The translations under genes and the position numbers were made by a program. This document shows positions 1 to 7,404 of a stretch of 23,337 nt of DNA, piece by piece (position 1 is the stretch's first letter; the number at the start of each line of letters is the position of its first letter). The notes under the pieces are model-generated. The model was not told where the DNA came from, searched no databases, and saw only the letters and a list, made by a program, of their open reading frames with translations. Source of the DNA: JALOAD01 sp023228995 [NCBI: Candidatus Muiribacterium halophilum] (GTDB taxonomy: Bacteria; Muiribacteriota; Muiribacteriia; Muiribacteriales); contig JALOAD010000050.1 of NCBI GenBank assembly GCA_023228995.1, forward strand, positions 1-23,337, in the 5' to 3' direction.

Positions 1-5
1 CACTT

Positions 6-1325
6 TTAAGGATTTGATATTGTCAGTGCATACTGACCTAGAACTTCAACCTGTTCTTTAATATATTCAAGTCTGTTCTGAAGCTCCTTATTTCTAATCT
101 CCATATCACCTATTGCAAGTTTAAGTTTATTATTATCATTGAACACTTCTTCTCTGTGATTAATATCATTATTTAAAATATCTATTTTTTCTTCTTTTTT
201 TACTATTTCTTTTTTTAATATTTCTATTTCTTGTTTTCTTTCAATAAGAGATTTTTCTTTAATATTAACACTATTTCTAAAATCTTCCATTTTTCTTCTA
301 AAATCATCTATTTCATTATCTTTTTGTACAAGAAGATCATTAAATTCTTTGATTTTAAGCTCAAGTCTTTTATTAAGATTATCAAGCTGAGCTTCCATAT
401 CTTTAATTAATGAATCTGAATTTTTGACCTGATTTTTTAAATCTTCACTTTCAATTTTAAGATTATTTTCTGAAACACTTAATTTAGAGTTCTCTGATCT
501 TAATTCTGCAATTTGTCTTCTTGAAACATCAAGTTCTCTTTTATAAGACTCACTTTCAAGAACAATCTTTTTAATTTCATTTTCAGCTGTATTTTTTTCT
601 TTTTTTAATAAATTAAGCTCATTCTCAGCTTTTTTAACTTTGTCCATAAGACTAGATTTAATTTTCATAAGAAGTTCTTCTTCTTCTTTTCTAATATTAC
701 CATGAATATCAAGTTCTCTAACTTTAGTCTCAAGAATATGTTTTTCAGTTTTTAAAGTCTCAAGTTGTAATTTACATTCATTATAACTTTTTGTTTTATT
801 TTTTAAGTCTGAATTTTCTTTTAATAATCCTTCAATATCTGAAAACTGACTTTTAAGTCCAATAACCTGAGTCTTATAATCATCTATTTCTTCTTTAAGA
901 ATTGTGTTTTCTTCAATTAGTTTCTTTTTTTCATCATCTACAACAAGTGTTTGTTGTTCATGCAATGATTTATCAAGATTTTTTTTAACTTGAAGATTTT
1001 CATCCTCAAGTTTACTAATATAATCTTCAAGTTTTGATATTTTATTTTTATAACTTCGATTTTCTTCTTCAAAACTAGTATTTACTGGTTCTTCCTTATT
1101 TTCAAGCTCAAATTTCACTTTTGACAATTCATTGTCTTTTTGTTGTAATTCATTTTCAAGTGAAGAAATTCTTGAAATATACTCTTCTTTTACTGGTGAG
1201 TTTTCAGAAACTTCCTTAATTTGTCTTTTTAAAGATTCATTTTCAGCTTTTAAAAGTTTTATAAGATTATCTTTAGTAATTAACTGTTGATTTAGTTTTT
1301 TATAAAATTCCGCACTTACATCCAT
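6..1325 (-). CDS. Long coiled-coil protein of unknown function
   Basis: 439 residues, almost entirely charged heptad-type sequence rich in Lys, Glu, Leu, Asn and Ser from about residue 8 to 425. This predicts one long, probably oligomeric, alpha-helical coiled coil. There is no signal peptide, membrane segment or catalytic domain, so it is probably a cytoplasmic structural or scaffold protein. The ATG start is supported by a GAGGGTGG ribosome site a few bases upstream. The gene is monocistronic in this window, with a promoter-like element and an overlapping palindrome about 60-90 bp before the start. SMC-like or tropomyosin-like database hits would reflect composition and would not show homology. 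The reading frame is certain; the function is not known. Confidence 0.8.
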   Translation of the reverse strand: MDVSAEFYKKLNQQLITKDNLIKLLKAENESLKRQIKEVSENSPVKEEYISRISSLENELQQKDNELSKVKFELENKEEPVNTSFEEENRSYKNKISKLEDYISKLEDENLQVKKNLDKSLHEQQTLVVDDEKKKLIEENTILKEEIDDYKTQVIGLKSQFSDIEGLLKENSDLKNKTKSYNECKLQLETLKTEKHILETKVRELDIHGNIRKEEEELLMKIKSSLMDKVKKAENELNLLKKEKNTAENEIKKIVLESESYKRELDVSRRQIAELRSENSKLSVSENNLKIESEDLKNQVKNSDSLIKDMEAQLDNLNKRLELKIKEFNDLLVQKDNEIDDFRRKMEDFRNSVNIKEKSLIERKQEIEILKKEIVKKEEKIDILNNDINHREEVFNDNNKLKLAIGDMEIRNKELQNRLEYIKEQVEVLGQYALTISNP

Positions 1326-1386
1326 TTTTCCACCCTCGTTTTAATAATTGAACCCTCTGATTAAATGACACAAAATATAGAAGCAA

Positions 1387-1416
1387 ATTATATCAATTGA
1401 TATAAAGAACTTCCAA
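1387..1416 (-). promoter_or_regulatory. Candidate sigma70-type promoter of the coiled-coil gene
   Basis: On the minus strand, TTGGAA (1416-1411) is followed after 18 bp by a consensus TATAAT (1392-1387), about 60 bp before the ATG at 1325. The -35 has two mismatches to TTGACA. In such AT-rich DNA a chance TATAAT is common, so support comes mainly from position and from the overlapping palindrome. Confidence 0.5.
1388..1405. promoter_or_regulatory. 18-bp perfect palindrome overlapping the -10 (operator candidate)
   Basis: TTATATCAATTGATATAA is a perfect 18-bp palindrome. It covers most of the -10 hexamer and part of the spacer of the candidate promoter, the position used by repressors that block RNA polymerase. 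No regulator family is identified. Roughly one AT-rich palindrome of this length per window is expected by chance. Confidence 0.4.
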
Positions 1417-1446
1417 TTAAATATATCAGTTACTAAAAAGTTTATC

Positions 1447-1470
1447 AATATTGTAATTTATTACAATATT
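1447..1470 (-). terminator. Perfect inverted repeat just after the TPR gene
   Basis: Two perfect 11-bp arms (AATATTGTAAT and ATTACAATATT) separated by 2 bp begin one base after the TPR gene's stop codon. The placement suggests a 3' hairpin that ends or stabilises the transcript. The stem is AT-rich and only a weak T-run follows (CTTTTT, about 6 nt later), so an operator for the next gene is an equally good reading. Confidence 0.4.
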
Positions 1471-1471
1471 T

Positions 1472-2230
1472 TCAATTAAGATATGAATAAGCAACTTTTC
1501 CTATAGTAGAATCAGGAGACATATCATAAACTTTTTTAAAATATTCTTTTGCAATATCTATTTCTTCAAGTTTTCTATAAAGAGTTCCAATATTATAATA
1601 AACTTCAGGACTAATAATGTTTTCTGTAATTTTTAAATATTCATCAAGTTCTTTTTTTAAATAAGACAAATTAATATTATAAGAAGTAACTTTTTCTTTT
1701 TTATTGTATAAAACAGCCAGTTGATGATGGTTCATAGCATTTTCAGGTTCAATGCTTATGATTTTTTTTAAATTGACTATAGCTAAATCATAATATTTTT
1801 CTTTTTCAAGTTTATTAACTTTTTCTCTTAATTCTTCAATACTTTTTATATTTGTTTCTATTGAACTAAATCTTTCTCTTATATCTTCTATATATCTTAT
1901 AAGTTCATTTATTTCACGATTATGTTTTCCATATCTAAAAAATAATTCATATTTTTTTAAATATTTATAGGAATTTTCAATATCTTTTAATTTTTGATAG
2001 CTTTTAGCTATCATATAATAAATATCTTGAGCTTCAACAGTCTTTTCAAAAAATTCTTCAATATCTTTTAAAACATCAAGGCTTTCTCTAAAATTCCCAT
2101 TTTCAAAATCTAAAGTAGCTTTTTTTAGCATTTTTTGATTATTTTCGACCATAACATTGTATTCTTCATTCTGCCCATAACTTATATAAAATGTTAACAA
2201 TATAATTAAAATAAATAAAAAATTTTTCAT
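1472..2230 (-). CDS. Secreted TPR-repeat protein, unknown function
   Basis: 252 residues from the chosen ATG. Residues 1-20 are a classic signal peptide: a Lys near the N-terminus, a hydrophobic core FLFILIILLTF, then ISYGQ. The mature protein is therefore probably outside the cytoplasmic membrane. No lipobox Cys follows. Helical pairs around residues 33-62, 65-98, 147-180 and 206-240 look like tetratricopeptide repeats, the last being the clearest (VYYNIGTLYRKLEEIDIAKEY). Residues 105-145 look like a short coiled coil. The frame could open 33 bp earlier at a TTG, but that codon lies inside the spoVS terminator stem and would put hydrophilic residues before the signal peptide. The chosen ATG has no evident SD. 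TPR proteins usually scaffold protein contacts; the partner is unknown. Confidence 0.75.
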   Translation of the reverse strand: MKNFLFILIILLTFYISYGQNEEYNVMVENNQKMLKKATLDFENGNFRESLDVLKDIEEFFEKTVEAQDIYYMIAKSYQKLKDIENSYKYLKKYELFFRYGKHNREINELIRYIEDIRERFSSIETNIKSIEELREKVNKLEKEKYYDLAIVNLKKIISIEPENAMNHHQLAVLYNKKEKVTSYNINLSYLKKELDEYLKITENIISPEVYYNIGTLYRKLEEIDIAKEYFKKVYDMSPDSTIGKVAYSYLN

Positions 2231-2235
2231 AGAAA

Positions 2236-2262
2236 TAAAAAAATGCCCGATTTGAACGGGCA
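2236..2262 (-). terminator. Intrinsic terminator after spoVS
   Basis: On the minus strand a 6-bp stem TGCCCG / CGGGCA with a 7-nt loop is followed by seven T residues. It begins about 12 bp after the spoVS stop codon. This is a textbook rho-independent terminator and marks the end of the lipid operon. The TPR gene's ATG lies only about 5 bp beyond the T-run. Confidence 0.9.
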
Positions 2263-2274
2263 AATATAATTTAA

Positions 2275-2538
2275 TTAATTACTCGATTTAATAATAAATT
2301 TAATTGCTGTTTTTTCTTGCCCGTTTATTTCAACAGTAGTAAAAGCTATTATAGAAATAAGGTCAATTCCTTTAGGAGCTACAAAACCTCTTGCTATTGC
2401 TATTGCTTTTACAGCTTGATTAACAGCACCTGCTCCTACTGCATGCATTTCCACAGCACCATTTTTTTCTATTACAGCTGCTAATGCACCAGCAACTGCT
2501 TTAGGTTTCGAATTCGTACCTACCTTTAAAATTTCCAT
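2275..2538 (-). CDS. spoVS: Stage V sporulation protein S (SpoVS)
   Basis: 87 residues, very close to Bacillus SpoVS (86 aa), including the start MEILKVGTNSKPKAVAGALA, the central GAGAVNQAVKAIAIARGFVA and the end TAIKFII. SpoVS is required for sporulation progression in Bacillus, but close homologues occur in many non-sporulating bacteria, and the family has been proposed to share the nucleic-acid-binding Alba-like fold. An excellent AGGAGGGG ribosome site precedes the ATG, and the gene lies 12 bp after rnc in the same operon, next to a strong terminator. Identity is near certain. The role here may concern nucleic acid or regulation, and sporulation should not be assumed. Confidence 0.95.
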   Translation of the reverse strand: MEILKVGTNSKPKAVAGALAAVIEKNGAVEMHAVGAGAVNQAVKAIAIARGFVAPKGIDLISIIAFTTVEINGQEKTAIKFIIKSSN

Positions 2539-2550
2539 TGACCCCTCCTG

Positions 2551-3234
2551 TCAATTTGTAAGTTTAATATATGCCTGCTTAGCTGCTACTTGTTCTGCTT
2601 CTTTTTTTGAATGACCATTGCCAAATCCAAGAGATTTATCGTTCACCATAACTTCGATTTCAAAAATTTTATTATGATCAGGACCCCTTTCACCTTTAAT
2701 AATGTATTTTGGGGTGTCTCTGTATTTTTTTTGTACAAATTCCTGAAGCATAGTTTTATAATCAAAAAACTCTTTAAGTTTGATGTTTTCTTTTTTAAGA
2801 TCTTCTTTATATAACTTTAATATGAAAGTTCTGACTATGTCAATTCCTTTATCAAGAAAAACAGCTCCGATAATAGCTTCAACAGCATTGGCAAGAATTG
2901 AGGTCCTTTCTCTGCCACCAGTTTTTTCTTCACCTTTTCCAATAACTATATATTTACCTAATTCCATTTCATCAGCCTTATCTTTAAGTTTTTCTTCTCT
3001 AACAAGAAAAGCTCTTGCTTTTGCAAGAAATCCTTCGGCTTCATTTGGAAATTTTTTGTATAAATATTCACTAATAACCAAGCCTAAAACGCTATCTCCA
3101 AGAAATTCAAGCCTTTCATTATTATTAGACATATGGTCACAGGACCTATGAGTCAGTGCAATTACTACAAGGTCCTGATTTTTAAACTGTATATCTATTT
3201 TATTTTGAAAAGCTATAAATTTATTTATTTTCAT
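2551..3234 (-). CDS. rnc: Ribonuclease III
   Basis: 227 residues, normal for RNase III, the double-strand-specific endonuclease that processes rRNA precursors and structured mRNAs. The catalytic domain (about 1-150) carries the signature NNERLEFLGDSVLG with E40, E43 and D47, and the second metal site ANAVEAIIGA with E119. N116 stands where E. coli has D114. Residues about 158-225 form the dsRNA-binding domain, ending in the typical GHSKKEAEQVAAKQAY. The start overlaps the end of fabF by 14 bp and has little SD, so translation is probably coupled to fabF. The fabF-rnc order is common in bacteria. Confidence 0.96.
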   Translation of the reverse strand: MKINKFIAFQNKIDIQFKNQDLVVIALTHRSCDHMSNNNERLEFLGDSVLGLVISEYLYKKFPNEAEGFLAKARAFLVREEKLKDKADEMELGKYIVIGKGEEKTGGRERTSILANAVEAIIGAVFLDKGIDIVRTFILKLYKEDLKKENIKLKEFFDYKTMLQEFVQKKYRDTPKYIIKGERGPDHNKIFEIEVMVNDKSLGFGNGHSKKEAEQVAAKQAYIKLTN

Positions 3235-4465
3235 ACTTTTTGAAAATTATTGAAGAATTCTGTCCTCCAAATCCAAATGAATTTGAAAGAGTAAAATTTA
3301 CATTTTTTTCAATAAATTTATTAGGAGTATAATTAAGATCACACTCAGGATCTACATCTTGATAATTTATCGTTGGAGGAATTATTCCTTCATTAAGAAC
3401 CATGCAACAAGCAATAGCTTCAATAGCACCAGCTCCACCAAGAAGATGTCCTGTCATTGATTTTGTAGATGATATAGCAATTTTTTTTGCATAATCTCCA
3501 AATACATTTTTTATAGCTTTTGTTTCTAATCTGTCATTAAATGGAGTTGAAGTTCCATGAGCATTAATATAATCAATTTGCTCAGGTTTTATATTAGCCA
3601 TATCAATAGCCATCTGAATACATGATGTAGCTCCTTCAGCATCAGGATGAGGTTGTGTCATATGATAAGCATCGTCTGAAAGTCCATATCCAACCATTTC
3701 ACCATATATTTTCGCTCCTCTATCAATTGCGTGTTGTAATTCTTCAAGAATAAGTACTCCACCACCTTCAGCAATTACAAAACCATCTCTTTTTACATCA
3801 AAAGGAGAAGAAGCAATATTATATTCCTCATTTCTTGTTGAAAGTGCTTTCATAGAACCAAAACCAGCAACAGTAAGAGGTGTTATAGTAGATTCAGATC
3901 CCCCAGTAAAACAAATATCACACATATTATTTTTAATTTTAAGAAAAGCTTCGCCTATAGCATGAGTTGATGATGCACAAGCAGCTGTAACTACATAGTT
4001 TGGTCCTTTAAGACCAAATTCAAGCCCAATCGTACCGGCAGACAAGTTTGATATCATCATTGGTACAAGAAAAGGAGTAACTCTTCTTGGTCCTTTTTCA
4101 TTATATACAGCCATTTGACTTTCATAAGTATTAAGTCCACCCATTCCAACGCCAAGTATTACACCAGCTTTTTTTCTATTTATTTTTTCAAGATCTATTC
4201 CTGAATCTTTATATGCCATTTTTGCTGAAGCTAGTGCAAATTGACAATAACGATCCATTCTTTTTGCTTCTTTAGGTTCAAAATAATCACTTGGTTCAAA
4301 ATTTTTTACTTCACCGGCTATTTTAGAAGGAAATCCTTCAGTATCAAAACTTGTAATTGGTCCTATTCCGGATTTTCCAATTTTTAACGCTTTAAAATAC
4401 TCATCTATTCCAATACCTATTGGAGTCACAGCTCCAATTCCAGTTATCACGACTCTTCTTTCCAT
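3221..4465 (-). CDS. fabF: 3-oxoacyl-ACP synthase II (KAS II)
   Basis: 414 residues, the normal FabF length. It condenses malonyl-ACP with acyl-ACP in each elongation round. The Cys-His-His site is visible: C163 in TAACASSTHAIGEA, H303 in NAHGTSTPFND and H340 in TGHLLGGAGA, with K335 in SSTKSMTGH. The start MERRVVITGIGAVTPIG and the C-terminal SFGFGGQNSS are diagnostic. A GGGGGAT ribosome site precedes the ATG and fabK ends 14 bp upstream. It is the only condensing enzyme in the window; no KAS III (FabH) is present, so the initiating condensation must be encoded elsewhere or done differently. Confidence 0.97.
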   Translation of the reverse strand: MERRVVITGIGAVTPIGIGIDEYFKALKIGKSGIGPITSFDTEGFPSKIAGEVKNFEPSDYFEPKEAKRMDRYCQFALASAKMAYKDSGIDLEKINRKKAGVILGVGMGGLNTYESQMAVYNEKGPRRVTPFLVPMMISNLSAGTIGLEFGLKGPNYVVTAACASSTHAIGEAFLKIKNNMCDICFTGGSESTITPLTVAGFGSMKALSTRNEEYNIASSPFDVKRDGFVIAEGGGVLILEELQHAIDRGAKIYGEMVGYGLSDDAYHMTQPHPDAEGATSCIQMAIDMANIKPEQIDYINAHGTSTPFNDRLETKAIKNVFGDYAKKIAISSTKSMTGHLLGGAGAIEAIACCMVLNEGIIPPTINYQDVDPECDLNYTPNKFIEKNVNFTLSNSFGFGGQNSSIIFKKYENK

Positions 4466-4479
4466 TATTATCCCCCAAA

Positions 4480-5433
4480 TCAGAGTTTTTCAATATCTTT
4501 CAATAGAATATCAAAAACTTCTTTTACACTCAAAATTTTCTTAATTTTATAAAAATATTTGCCAGAAAATACCAAACCTTCATCAATATTTCCAAGTCTA
4601 GCATTTTCAAGAGCTTGAATTAAACAAAATTTCTTTGAACAATGTTTTAAACAACCTATGCATTTTTTTGTAGCAAGTTCTATAGGATTATTTTTAAATT
4701 TTTCTAAAAATTTATTATTTATAGATCTGCCGGGAAATCCAACAGGACTATCAATAATTACCATGTCTTTTTCATTTGCATTTAAAATATGATTTTTCCA
4801 ATTTTCATGGGCATTACTTTCTTTAGTTAATGCAAACATAGTAGCAATCTGAACTCCTGAAACACCATATCTAAGAATTTTAAGGAAATCTTCTTGATCG
4901 CCAACACCACCAGCACCAATTACCGGTATATTGACTGATTTTACAATTTCTGGAATAAGCTCTAAAGTCGAAACTTCAGTTCCAAGGTGTCCCCCAGCTT
5001 CAAAACCTTCTACAACAATAGCTGCTGCACCACTTTTTTGAGAAACAATTGCTGCTTTTTTTGAACTTACAATAGGAACTACAGGAACATTATATTTTTT
5101 CCCGAGAGAAAAAAGCCTTCTTGAAAAACCAGCTCCTGCTACAACTAAATCTATTTTATTTTCCATAGCAACTTCTGTTATTAATTCAAAATTAGATGCT
5201 GCTACCATTATATTAATTCCAACAATACCATCTGGACCAGCTATTTTTCTTGCAACATCCATTTCTTCAAGCAATTCTTCACTAGACATGCCAGATGCAG
5301 CTATAAGACCAATACCGCCACATTTTGCAACTGTTCCAGCAAGTTTTCCTGTAGAAATTCTTATTGCCATTCCACCCTGGATTATTGGGTAAACTGGTTT
5401 TAAATCCGCTATTTTTAATACAGGTAGATTCAA
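4480..5433 (-). CDS. fabK: FabK-type FMN enoyl-ACP reductase (NMO-like fold) with Cys-rich tail
   Basis: 317 residues from a TTG start. An FMN TIM barrel of the FabK / nitronate monooxygenase family: PIIQGGM near the N-terminus, EGFEAGGHLG with the FabK-type His (H149), IGAGGVGD for phosphate binding and ATMFALTKESNAH, close to pneumococcal FabK. It probably performs the final reduction of each elongation cycle. The longest open frame begins 57 bp earlier, but that segment encodes a terminator hairpin. TTG has an AAAAGGAG site 6 bp upstream and leaves the usual short run before QGGM. The C-terminal region adds C258-x2-C261-x3-C265-x4-C270, absent from classical FabK but seen in clostridial NMO-like relatives and possibly metal-binding. 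Nitronate monooxygenase activity cannot be excluded; the operon favours FabK. Confidence 0.8.
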   Translation of the reverse strand: MNLPVLKIADLKPVYPIIQGGMAIRISTGKLAGTVAKCGGIGLIAASGMSSEELLEEMDVARKIAGPDGIVGINIMVAASNFELITEVAMENKIDLVVAGAGFSRRLFSLGKKYNVPVVPIVSSKKAAIVSQKSGAAAIVVEGFEAGGHLGTEVSTLELIPEIVKSVNIPVIGAGGVGDQEDFLKILRYGVSGVQIATMFALTKESNAHENWKNHILNANEKDMVIIDSPVGFPGRSINNKFLEKFKNNPIELATKKCIGCLKHCSKKFCLIQALENARLGNIDEGLVFSGKYFYKIKKILSVKEVFDILLKDIEKL

Positions 5434-5448
5434 CGTCTGCTCCTTTTC

Positions 5449-5482
5449 AAAAAAAAAGGAGGGTAGAATACCCTCCTTTTTT
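5449..5482 (-). terminator. Intrinsic terminator/attenuator between acpP and fabK
   Basis: On the minus strand a run of A, then an 8-bp stem GGAGGGTA / TACCCTCC with a 3-nt loop, then nine T residues. It lies about 25 bp after the acpP stop and ends 15 bp before the fabK start. The flanking A- and T-runs make it formally bidirectional. Because fabK, fabF, rnc and spoVS follow with no clear promoter between, it probably acts as a partial terminator lowering expression downstream of acpP. Confidence 0.85.
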
Positions 5483-5507
5483 GTATTCATTCATTCCGAC
5501 TTGATAA

Positions 5508-5738
5508 TTATTTAGCGTTTTCGATATATTTCACTGCATCTGATACTGTTTTGATTTTTTCAGCATCTTCATCAGGAATTTCGACATCGTATTTTTCTTC
5601 TAAAGCCATCATAATCTCAACGATATCAAGTGAATCTGCACCAAGATCATCTATAAAAGACGCTTCTGGAGTTACTGCTGATTCATCACAACCAATCTGT
5701 TCTACTATTATTTCTTTTACTTCATCAAATATTGCCAT
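5508..5738 (-). CDS. acpP: Acyl carrier protein
   Basis: 76 residues, acidic, with the invariant DSLD motif in [13 protein letters not shown]36 is the phosphopantetheine attachment site, and the four-helix ACP layout is intact. It carries growing acyl chains between the Fab enzymes and donates them to PlsX. A strong GGAGG site lies 6 bp before the ATG. The gene sits between fabG (30 bp upstream) and a strong terminator-like hairpin before fabK, so it is likely the last high-level gene of the upstream part of the operon, in keeping with the high abundance ACP usually has. Confidence 0.98.
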   Translation of the reverse strand: MAIFDEVKEIIVEQIGCDESAVTPEASFIDDLGADSLDIVEIMMALEEKYDVEIPDEDAEKIKTVSDAVKYIENAK

Positions 5739-5768
5739 TTGACACCTCCGAAAATAATTATGTTTAAT

Positions 5769-6491
5769 TTAATACATTGTCATGCCGCCGTCAACTGCAA
5801 TTACCTGACCGGTAACATACGATGACATAGGCGAAGCAAGAAAAAGACATATATTGGCAACTTCTTCAGGGTTTCCGAGTCTGCTCATTGGGACCTGAGA
5901 AATAATTGCTTCTTTTTGTTTTTCATTAAGTTTATCAGTCATATCAGTTTTAATAAATCCAGGTGCTACTGCATTAACTCTAAGATTTCTTGAAGAAACT
6001 TCTTTAGCAAGTGTTCTAGTCATACCAATGACACCGGCTTTTGAAGCAGAATAATTTGCCTGCCCTGCATTTCCCATAAGACCAACGACCGAAGCTATAT
6101 TTATTATTGAACCTGCTTCACTTTTTAAAAGAGATCTTAAAGCAGCTCTTGTTACATTAAAAACTCCATTAAGATTTATATTTATAACTGAATCCCATTC
6201 TTCTTTTTTCATTCTCATAAGAAGATTGTCTTTTGTTATACCAGCATTATTAACAAGCACATCTATTTTTTTAAAATCATCTGTTATATTTTTAAAAACA
6301 TCCTGTGCCTGATCAAAATTAGCTACATCAAGTTCATAAGTTCTGAATTCACCGTAAGGAAAATGAAAATTTTCAGGGAATCTAACATCAACAAGAGCAA
6401 TCATCGCACCATTCTGTGCAAAAACTCTTGCGATTTCATATCCAATTCCTCTTCCAGCACCAGTAACAACACAAACTTTATTTCTCAGCAT
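5769..6491 (-). CDS. fabG: 3-oxoacyl-ACP reductase
   Basis: 240 residues. An NADPH-dependent short-chain dehydrogenase that reduces the 3-oxo group after condensation. The Rossmann motif TGAGRGIG begins at residue 10, NNAG is at 81-84, and the catalytic set is N108, S134 (NIASVVG), Y147 and K151 (YSASKAG). The start chosen is the ATG at 6491, because the longer frame's first ATG lies directly in front of the GGAGGGG ribosome site that serves this one. The gene overlaps the end of fabD by 14 bp, and that SD is inside fabD, implying translational coupling. Many paralogous SDRs exist, but the fabD-fabG-acpP context makes FabG the clear call. Confidence 0.96.
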   Translation of the reverse strand: MLRNKVCVVTGAGRGIGYEIARVFAQNGAMIALVDVRFPENFHFPYGEFRTYELDVANFDQAQDVFKNITDDFKKIDVLVNNAGITKDNLLMRMKKEEWDSVININLNGVFNVTRAALRSLLKSEAGSIINIASVVGLMGNAGQANYSASKAGVIGMTRTLAKEVSSRNLRVNAVAPGFIKTDMTDKLNEKQKEAIISQVPMSRLGNPEEVANICLFLASPMSSYVTGQVIAVDGGMTMY

Positions 6492-7404
6492 TTTCCCCTC
6501 CATTTAAAATTTCCAGAATATTTTCTAAATCCTGAGCATTATCTACATTCATAACTTTAACATTATTATCTATGCTTGAAATTATTCCACAAAGAACTTT
6601 TCCAGGTCCAAGCTCAATAAATGTATCAAAGCCATCTTTTATCATATTTTCTATTTCATCTTTCCATCTAACAGTTTTATAAACCTGATTGACCATATTT
6701 TTACGAATTTCTTCTGTATTGTTTTCGCTATTAGCAGTACAATTCATATACAATGCTTTATCAGGAGTATTTATTATAACTTTATCTGTAGAATTTTTAA
6801 ATTTTTTCGCTGCGGGTTCCATAAGAAATGAATGAAAAGGACCGCTGACCTGAAGTTTTTTTACTCTTCTTATTCCATAATCTCCAGCAATTTTTTCGAG
6901 ATTTTCAAAATCCTCGTCTCTACCAGCTAAAATTATTTGTTTAGGAGAATTATAAATTGATATTACAAATCCTGAAGCTTTACATAATTCTTCAACTCTA
7001 GAAAAATCTTTACCAATAAGTGCTGCAAGGACTCCACCGGAAATCTCAGACATTGCTTCACCTCTTTTTTTTACAAGTCCAAGCACATCGTTGAGATTAA
7101 CAGAATTTGAAGCATAAAGAGCAGAATATTCACCAAGACTATGTCCAGCACATCCAGCAAAATCAATTTTATTTTTTAATATTTCAAAAACAGCAAGAGA
7201 ATGTGTAAGAATAGCTGGTTGAGTTATATATGTCTGTCTAAGCTCTTCTTCTGTACCATAAAAACATTTTTCTGATAGAGAAAAACCAAGCACTTGAGAA
7301 GCTTTATCAAAAACTTTTTTTGCTTCAGAATATTTTTCATAAAGGTCTTTTGCCATTCCTGGATACTGTGACCCTTGTCCGGGAAAAACAAAAGCTATTT
7401 TCAT
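6478..7404 (-). CDS. fabD: Malonyl-CoA:ACP transacylase
   Basis: 308 residues, typical for FabD, which moves malonyl from CoA to ACP. The start MKIAFVFPGQGSQYPGM gives the oxyanion glutamine motif, S89 lies in the nucleophile elbow GHSLGEYSAL, R114 binds the malonyl carboxylate and H191 in SGPFHS completes the dyad. The ATG overlaps the stop of the preceding EtfA gene (ATGA), with the SD GGAAGTGAG inside that gene, so the two are tightly coupled. It provides the malonyl-ACP used by FabF. Confidence 0.97.
   Translation of the reverse strand: MKIAFVFPGQGSQYPGMAKDLYEKYSEAKKVFDKASQVLGFSLSEKCFYGTEEELRQTYITQPAILTHSLAVFEILKNKIDFAGCAGHSLGEYSALYASNSVNLNDVLGLVKKRGEAMSEISGGVLAALIGKDFSRVEELCKASGFVISIYNSPKQIILAGRDEDFENLEKIAGDYGIRRVKKLQVSGPFHSFLMEPAAKKFKNSTDKVIINTPDKALYMNCTANSENNTEEIRKNMVNQVYKTVRWKDEIENMIKDGFDTFIELGPGKVLCGIISSIDNNVKVMNVDNAQDLENILEILNGGENAEK

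Noticed and set aside
2231-2263. Upstream TTG start for the TPR protein
   Set aside because: It lies inside the terminator stem and would hide the signal peptide behind hydrophilic residues.
2275-2538. Inference that the organism makes spores because it has SpoVS
   Set aside because: SpoVS is widespread in non-sporulating bacteria, and no other sporulation gene is present in the window.
2780-3151. 123-codon plus-strand open frame opposite rnc
   Set aside because: It is antisense to a certain gene, has Ser/Leu-rich composition typical of antisense frames and lacks a ribosome site.
5434-5490. Longer N-terminus for the FabK-like protein from the ATG at 5490
   Set aside because: The segment encodes the terminator hairpin and poly-T run, has a weak SD and makes an N-terminus unlike the family.
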